A stretch of 64,000 nt of DNA from Cyanoderma ruficeps (lineage: Eukaryota > Chordata > Aves > Passeriformes > Timaliidae), in contig VZDJ01000099.1 of NCBI GenBank assembly GCA_008694505.1, positions 471,037-535,036 of the forward strand. The letters are read 5' to 3'. The stretch's first letter is position 1; the number at the start of each line of letters is the position of its first letter. Below, in pieces: positions 59,538-64,000 of the stretch. Under the pieces are notes generated by a model. It was not told the DNA's origin and made no database searches. It worked only from the letters and a program-made list of their open reading frames with translations. A program made the translations under genes and the position numbers.

Positions 59538-62500
59538 NGCACTATGGGGGCTTGTGAAGGCTCCTGGTGTCCCCGCCCGTAGAGCTGGTGATCCAAGGGG
59601 AAAGGCTCCGTGTCCTCTTACCATTCCCTGTAGCACCCAGCCCTTTCTTTGAGGGCTTAAACCCGGAGTGCGGGAGGCGGGGGGAAGAGGGTCTCTGAGA
59701 ATTAGTGTGGAGAAAGATGATGACTATTTTAAGGCCTGAGCTGAGGGGGTGGAAAAAGGCAGAGCTTATGCTTGTGCTGCTTCAGCTGCATTGAGGAGGA
59801 CTTAGCACAGATGGATTGTGCATTACAAAATGTAACACATAATTCAAGCTGTCAGCTTAATCAGACTGTTTCCAGGAAGCAACCTGTAAAAGAGAAGGAC
59901 CTCTTGTTTGCTGACCTCTGATCCGTAGCCTGCTGCAGATTGTCATACATTTTGTTTTTCTTTATGTTGGTGTCCCTTCCTTCCCCTTCCCTTTTTATTA
60001 TTGTATCCCTCTCGAGTGGCACCCTGGAAGGACCACCCAGCGGGAGGAAAACAATGGGAAACGACCCGGCCGCTGGAATACAGGGTTTGTAAGGCTGGGG
60101 GAAAAGAGAGAAAGCACTGTTTAACTGCCTATGTGATCTCCCTGGCATTGTTTTGCTTATTAAATATCTAGGAAACTCGACTAAAGACACAGCAGCCCCC
60201 ACTTAATTGTTCACTGTTGGCCAACACTTGGAGGGAAAACACAGCTTTGGGCACAGCTCAGCACGAGTGTGCAAATGCTGAAAGTTTTTGTGCACAGAGC
60301 TTCTCCCTGGAGGCAGAGTAAGCCAGGGTTAACTGTGGAAACATGTCAGCTCCGGCGTGTGGGGGAAAGAAAGAAAACTCTCTTTTGCCCCAGCTGCGGC
60401 GTTCCTTGCTGGCCGAGACCTGGGCTGGGAGCCCCACAAAGCGGCAGCCGGGAACCTGAATAGCCATTTACACCTCTGTCCCGGGATTATCCCGCGGCAT
60501 TGTTTCAGTGGTTAAGTCCTCATTTGCATCATTATAGAGGTGCAGCCTCATCAAAACCCCTCTGAGGTCCCAGGGCTTTCCCCATACCTGTAGGTGGTCA
60601 CCAGATTTGTTTCGCTTGTGGAGGTGAAGGAATTAAAGTGCTCGGCACAGGGGTAATTTCCATGCAGCGGCTCAGCCCAGGCTGATTTTTGGATGGTTTG
60701 TTTGCTCATGTGCTTTTTTTCCACCCTCCCCTTCCTACTCGGGAACGTGGTTTTTGTTGTATACTTTGGACAGCTCAAACGAGACTGTTTTCCCAAGGGG
60801 TGTGATGGGAATGGACTGAGTCCTGTCACACGTTGGTCACTCCCAGCCTGTGTGTCCATCCGCAGGCCCGGCGGGACGCTGCCTGAGCTCTCGGAGCTCT
60901 GCCGTGCGCTGCAGCTCCTGGAGGATCTGGTGAAGAGGACGAGCCCCCGGCACCGGGCGCTGTACCAGTGCCAGCCCTCGGGGACAGCAGAGCTGCCCAG
61001 GTGAGTGAGTGCAGCCCGGGTGACAAATGGCCTGTGCCAGAAAAACACAATAAATGGAGCAAGAGAGCAAAGGGAATCCCCAGAACTCGAGTGTTGCCAA
61101 AACCAGTGGCAGAGAGCCCTCGCTGTTCCTCTTCAGCCTCTGGGCCCCTAGGTACAGAGCTGGGAATTCTTGGTGACTTTATCAGCGATGCACAGCCTCC
61201 ACAGACTGAGACTCTTGTAGGCACTTGATGATGGAAGGATTCTTCGGGAATAAGAAAGAGGGGCCCCAAGCAGGCCTGCCCCCCAGCCTGCCACTGGAGG
61301 CAGCTCCACCAAGGGGGTGTGCTCAGCTTCCCTCTCCCTGGGAGGCTGCACCTGGCATGTTCCATGTGCCATGTGTGACCTCTCTGTCCTGTCCCATATG
61401 TGTCACAGAGCACCATGGATGTTTGTTTGTCCCTCTGGCTGTCCTGTCTCCAGGCTGGGATGGGCTGTGCTCACGGGGCTTGTCCCTCCTGCTTTGTGTT
61501 GCAGTGCTCATGCTGAGGCCAGTGGGTTGGCTCAGGGCGACCTGGAGGTGATGGAGGCCATGGTGCTCCAGCAGCTCCAGGCTGTGTCCCAGGGCAGGCG
61601 GTGTGGGAGCCTCCTGCCGGAGAACACCAGCAAGGCCGCAGGTGGAGCGGGGCACAAGGAGTACACCAGGTACGGGGGAACACGGAACCCACTAGGGGTG
61701 AGGAACATCATTGTCCTGGATCCCTGCTGCCCCTCCGGCGCCGAGGCAGCCAGGCCTGCACTGGCAAACGGAGCCGTCAGAGCCTCATGCGCTTCGTGGC
61801 ACTCGCAACGGGAGTGGTCAGGACTTAATTTATTTTCCTCCCATTCCCCAGTGGTGGCTCCTGCTCCACAGGGCAGCGCCAGGGTCCACAGTGTCTCCCA
61901 CTCTCTGGCAGGCAGGGAATTGCAGGAACTCCAGACACCTCTCAGCCAGTCATTCCCAGGATCTGAAAGTAAGGATGGGAAATGTAATTTTGAGAAGAAA
62001 ATTAGTCTGAGACAGAAGATGCACATGGCCTTTAAAAACAACAAAGTGCAGTTATTCAAAATGGGCTTTTTTTTCCCGTGCATATGCCACAAGGACAAGT
62101 GAGAATTACTTTTTTTTTTTCCCCAGGTCTCTTTAACCCAGGAATAAAACCAATTTCCATTCTGTCTTGCTTAGCTTCTGTCTAGACCTCCCTCCCCGTC
62201 GAAGCCTCCGCAGTGCTTAAGTGCTGGCAGGATCGGGGCACTTGTGAGCACTGCAGAAGGGTCTCTCTGCAGTACCTGCCTCTCCTGGGAGGCTGATATG
62301 CTTGCAGGCACCAGCAGCTCCTTGTGTCTCCTGAATGGTTTCTTAGGGACAAACACTCCTGGAGTTAATTGGAATTCACTCCTCTGAAACTTCACTGGAG
62401 CAACAGGAAAAACAAACAGCTTTGGCAAACAAAAGAATTGCAGGATTGAGATTTTCTACATTAAAAGACACCTTGGTTGCTTTTTTCCCTTTCCCTTTTT

Positions 62501-63802
62501 ATTCTTTCTGAGCAAAAGACAAATCTGGGGCAGTGGGTGCCTGGATGTACCCCAGGGAGTGAGCAGGCCATGGTGCTGAGACCAGGGCTGTGTCTGGATC
62601 CTGAGTCTCAGGACAGGGAAGGCATCATGATGATGATGGTGATGATGATGATGGTCACCCCTGCCCATCTTGCAGAACTCGCAGGTGGCTTCCTACATTT
62701 TCCACATTGAACATTTTTAAAAGAAAAAGTGGGAATTAAGGACCAGATGGGTGGTGGCTTTTCCCAGCACGTGTGGGTGGGATGTCCCACTGAGGGTGCC
62801 GGTTTGTTCCTCAGGGACACAGACATGCTGTGGACTCTCCTGAGCCATCATGGCTTGTTCCTGAAGCAGCACCAGGTTCGGCTCCCAGAGGAGGTGGCAG
62901 AGATGTTTGAGCAGCTGCTGGCTTCAGGAGAGGAGGAGCAGGACAGTCAGGTGAGCACTGACACCTTGGGTAAATCAGGGGCACTGGAGACTCCTCTGCA
63001 CAGCTGCAGCTGTGCTCTGGCAGGATGTGGCTTTCAGGGCAAGGATGGGCAGTCTGTGGTTAACCAGCCCTGGGGTCTCAGGGAAATATGTCCAGTGCTT
63101 CATCCCACAGGAAAAGGGACTTTTTAAGGTCCCCACCCTTCATACCAGTTAAGCATTGGAACAAGTTCACCCCTTTGCTCTGGTGCAAACCATCATGAGG
63201 TTTCTATCTTTGTCTTTCTCTGTGACTTTTTATCATGAATGATGTATTTTGATTTTTTTTTAAGCAGAGTTAGGTTTGGTGCTGAACACACAGAACATTT
63301 TATAAATGGTGGCATGCTCATGGTTTTTCTAAGTTATTGCAAAAGGTTATAGCAAACTATTTAAATAAATTAATAGAAATCACATTCCATCAGCTGTGAG
63401 TGCCTCAGTCTCTTACTGTTTGTGCTGTTAAACAATTGTTTTACTAAACAGTGAGAGAGCTAGGGCAGATAGATTTTACAGTCTCAAGTCCATATTTCTG
63501 TCCCATGCCAAGACCCAGAAGAACTCAGGTAATGAAACATCTAACAGAAACACCCTGAAAGCAGATTACACTGGAAGTAGTAGGCCTGAATGTGTGGTGG
63601 AAAACGCTTGAGGGCAAGGATAATGGAGCTGTGGCTGTTTCTGTTTTGAATGCTCAGGCTGTGCCGGTGCTGAGAGAGGCCCTTCCAGGGGAGCGTGGGG
63701 ATGAGTCACCTGTCCAGAGTGATGAATCCTCTCTCAGCCTGCCATCGATCCCGACCAACAGCAGGGAAGGAAAGCAGAGGGAACTGGCACAGAGAGAACC
63801 AG
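47298..63802 (+). CDS. KIZ: KIZ (kizuna/PLK1S1) family centrosomal protein gene, 3' end beyond window
   Basis: This entry is the span of a spliced gene, with exons listed separately. KIZ is a PLK1 substrate at the centrosome and ciliary base that stabilises pericentriolar material during spindle formation (family knowledge). I joined exons 2-10 (49320-49382, 50715-50862, 52785-52877, 56273-56600, 57244-57460, 60866-61000, 61505-61669, 62815-62950, 63658-63802) using AG/GT sites. Every junction keeps one open frame. Exon 2 (EAKRLEL), exon 3 (RLKLQKHL and ALHRNRALRQEFLR), exon 4 (WYRREIKNLL) and exon 10 (SSLSLPSI) align in order with recalled human KIZ segments. Intron positions look the same where I can judge. 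Overall similarity is low, with Lys largely replaced by Arg and much Gly/Pro/Ala, so a KIZ paralogue is possible. The start codon is unresolved, and the C-terminal acidic tail known from KIZ lies past the right edge. Confidence 0.8.
47385..47456 (+). repeat. 18-bp minisatellite, four units, in candidate exon 1
   Basis: Four head-to-tail 18-bp units occur at 47385, 47403, 47421 and 47439. Each contains the core GGCACCGG with few changes, and a partial fifth unit follows. Eighteen bases equal six codons, so copy-number change alone would not shift the frame. Confidence 0.85.
47506..49319 (+). other. KIZ intron 1
   Basis: No protein-like exon with KIZ similarity is visible here. A short TG repeat lies near 48297-48311. 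The stretch is ordinary unique sequence with moderate GC. Confidence 0.55.
49320..49382 (+). CDS. KIZ: KIZ exon 2
   Basis: This 63-nt exon lies between a TTTTCTTCCAG acceptor and a GTAAGC donor. It encodes EAKRLELGRQRMEYTMADPH after a split serine codon. The pattern matches the start of the KIZ N-terminal coiled coil (EKKRLDLEKKLYEY in human): acidic-basic-basic-Arg-Leu, then Glu-Tyr. It ends with a two-base carry (CA) that exon 3 completes to Gln. Confidence 0.85.
49383..50714 (+). other. KIZ intron 2
   Basis: The intron holds an AAAC-type simple repeat near 49820-49858 and AT-rich filler. No additional exon is supported. Confidence 0.65.
50715..50862 (+). CDS. KIZ: KIZ exon 3 (coiled coil)
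   Basis: The acceptor is CTTTGCCCTGCAG and the donor GTAACT at 50863. The exon encodes 49 full codons beginning VRLKLQKHL, with an ALHRNRALRQEFLRLEAHM helix. This is the counterpart of the KIZ coiled-coil segment around RVKLKYVKLKNYL and RNQEYLKRFERVQAH. Heptad-like Leu spacing and alternating Arg/Glu support a coiled coil. The exon ends in phase 0. Confidence 0.87.
50863..52784 (+). other. KIZ intron 3
   Basis: Ordinary intronic sequence with an AT-rich trinucleotide patch near 51056-51080. I see no exon or recognisable element. Confidence 0.65.
52785..52877 (+). CDS. KIZ: KIZ exon 4
   Basis: This 31-codon exon, in phase 0 at both ends, has acceptor TTCCCTTTTAG and donor GTAATG. It begins EWYRREIKNLLSLREG, matching the YETQIKKML region that closes the N-terminal coiled coil of KIZ. 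It then becomes acidic (GGDKEEGSSEQ). Confidence 0.85.
52878..56272 (+). other. KIZ intron 4, with a possible conserved element
   Basis: The intron is 3.4 kb. The part at about 53280-53800 keeps CpGs, lacks repeats and looks like a constrained non-coding block. The remainder is unremarkable. No phase-compatible extra exon was recognised. Confidence 0.5.
56273..56600 (+). CDS. KIZ: KIZ exon 5 (low-complexity Gly/Ser/Ala region)
   Basis: The acceptor is CTGTGTTTCAG and the donor GTATGG at 56601. The exon has 109 codons plus one base and enters in phase 0. The early part reads GIGTDTAVPGELGHPATALL, which resembles the GINSGTAMSRGLYQPATIF stretch of human KIZ after the coiled coil. The rest is Ser/Gly/Glu-rich and predicted to be disordered, and its match to KIZ is not convincing residue by residue. 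Confidence 0.75.
57114..57136 (+). repeat. ATGG tetranucleotide microsatellite
   Basis: GATG/ATGG units repeat up to the N at 57137, in intron 5. The N suggests an unresolved length. Confidence 0.85.
57244..57460 (+). CDS. KIZ: KIZ exon 6
   Basis: The acceptor TTGTTGTTATTACAG follows a pyrimidine-rich tract, and the donor is GTACCA at 57461. The exon completes a Gly codon from exon 5 and leaves a two-base carry. It encodes a Pro/Glu-rich segment with GSLLPPLSPPVAQEEPLDSS, comparable to the Ser-Pro-rich middle of KIZ (RASPPVSPIPVSEYCESE). Phase agreement with exons 5 and 7 is the main support. Confidence 0.72.
58116..58176 (+). repeat. Near-identical direct duplication flanking an N
   Basis: Two copies of a roughly 28-base segment starting GGCGTGTTGTGGTGGTGCTG lie on either side of the single N at 58145, with one base different near the end. 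The layout is typical of a falsely duplicated contig end or an unresolved tandem repeat. Confidence 0.8.
59504..59537 (+). repeat. Poly-C run of 34 bases ending in N
   Basis: An uninterrupted run of C is followed by one N at 59538. It lies in intron 6 and could form i-motif/G-quadruplex structures. Its true length is uncertain. Confidence 0.9.
60866..61000 (+). CDS. KIZ: KIZ exon 7 (helical segment)
   Basis: The acceptor is TGTCCATCCGCAG and the donor GTGAGT at 61001. The exon is 135 nt, in phase 2 on both sides. It encodes a probable amphipathic helix (LPELSELCRALQLLEDLVKR) followed by TSPRHRALYQCQPSG. It may correspond to the helical GIEALKLIHAEQE region of human KIZ, though exon 8 is an equally good candidate. 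Confidence 0.7.
61505..61669 (+). CDS. KIZ: KIZ exon 8 (helical segment)
   Basis: The acceptor is TGCTTTGTGTTGCAG and the donor GTACGG at 61670. The exon is 165 nt and in phase with exons 7 and 9. It encodes GDLEVMEAMVLQQLQAVSQG and a Gly/Ala-rich tail ending KEYT plus a split Arg codon. A weaker internal donor at 61642 would break the frame into exon 9, so the longer form is preferred. Confidence 0.7.
62627..62654 (+). repeat. GAT trinucleotide microsatellite
   Basis: Repeated ATGATG units with one GGTGATG interruption lie in intron 8. Confidence 0.85.
62815..62950 (+). CDS. KIZ: KIZ exon 9 (helical segment)
   Basis: The acceptor is GTTTGTTCCTCAG and the donor GTGAGC at 62951. The first base completes an Arg codon from exon 8, and 45 codons follow, ending in phase 0. 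It encodes DTDMLWTLLSHHGLFLKQHQ, then LPEEVAEMFEQLLASGEEEQ, a helical and acidic segment. Both splice sites are strong. Confidence 0.75.
63658..63802 (+). CDS. KIZ: KIZ exon 10 with conserved SLPSI motif
   Basis: The acceptor is TTTTGAATGCTCAG and the donor GTAAAG at 63803. The exon encodes AVPVLREALPGERGDESPVQ followed by SDESSLSLPSIPTNSREG. This aligns well with human KIZ ATALLRKALTEECGRR and then SESSCSLPSILNDNSGIKEA, so it is the strongest C-terminal anchor for the family call. One base carries into the next exon, which lies beyond the window. Confidence 0.85.
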
Positions 63803-64000
63803 GTAAAGGGGTGTTCCAGCTCTGGCTGCCACTCCAGGTTCCTGCTCTGGACATAGGGGAGTTCTGTCCGAATCCCCAGGGGACTGTGCAGTGGCTGCTG
63901 GCAGATCAATGTACATTTGTGATGGATTTGGGGGATTTTCCTAAATATCTTGGTATCGCTTGTGGTTCTGGCTACTTCCCAAACCAAGTGATGCCTGTGG

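Larger units (their letters stand above)
57461..60865 (+). other. KIZ intron 6
   Basis: The intron is 3.4 kb. It contains the duplicated segment around the N at 58145, a CpG-rich patch at about 58410-58500, a long poly-C run and a CNE-like piece at about 60430-60560. The central Ser/Glu-rich part of human KIZ has no recognised counterpart, so a diverged exon here cannot be excluded. Confidence 0.5.

Noticed and set aside
61852..61968. Possible extra KIZ exon between exons 8 and 9 (CCCATTCCCCAG acceptor, GTAAGG donor)
   Set aside because: Neither carry-over works. From the exon 8 donor the frame hits a stop before the donor, and the other frame then breaks exon 9. Exon 8 joins exon 9 directly in phase.
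1..64000. Search for tRNA, rRNA, CRISPR arrays, endogenous viral genes, or bacterial operons
   Set aside because: No cloverleaf with A/B boxes, no regular repeat-spacer array and no gag/pol/env-like frame was seen. Small RNAs such as miRNAs cannot be excluded without folding tools.

Overview
The window is nuclear DNA from a vertebrate, most likely a bird. Fragments of the avian LINE CR1 lie at about 29.1-29.5, 34.6 and 38.0-38.2 kb. The one recognisable gene has small exons, GT-AG introns and a CpG-island start. There are no bacterial operons, CRISPR arrays, complete transposons or viral genes. I could not search databases, so species and locus assignments are inference.

From 1 to about 47.2 kb the window is a gene desert with no protein-coding gene I can recognise. 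Ordinary unique DNA alternates with AT-rich, repeat-poor blocks that keep scattered CpGs and carry many TAATTA/ATTA-type homeodomain cores. Such blocks look like the conserved non-coding elements (CNEs) that surround developmental regulator genes. The best are at 5.3-5.66, 8.27-8.85, 14.7-15.7, 17.5-20.9 (several), 25.5-25.96, 27.5-28.4, 29.7-30.05, 31.8-32.1, 33.0-33.3, 35.3-36.7, 39.6-40.6 and 45.3-45.5 kb. CpG-rich patches lie at 11.98-12.25, 17.2-17.9, 22.6-22.95 and, most strongly, 40.6-41.6 kb. The last may be a promoter for an unknown transcript. One orphan, exon-like open segment lies at 12955-13087.

From about 47.25 kb to the right edge lies a plus-strand multi-exon gene of the KIZ (kizuna, PLK1S1) centrosomal protein family. 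It has a CpG-island promoter and a problematic first exon, followed by nine phase-consistent exons (2 to 10) between 49320 and 63802. The 3' part of the gene is outside the window. The N-terminal coiled-coil exons and the SSLSLPSI motif in exon 10 match KIZ. The protein is nevertheless strongly diverged and rich in Arg, Gly and Pro, so it is either a fast-evolving bird KIZ or a KIZ paralogue. In human, KIZ sits at 20p11.23 between RALGAPA2 and XRN2/NKX2-4/NKX2-2. A desert rich in putative enhancers upstream of this gene would fit that kind of neighbourhood, but no other marker gene is in the window to confirm it.

Assembly quality is imperfect. Single or short N runs sit at 17163, 17403-17413, 24331, 25851, 39111-39112, 40450, 57137, 58145 and 59538, mostly at homopolymers or tandem repeats. 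A short direct duplication flanks the N at 58145.
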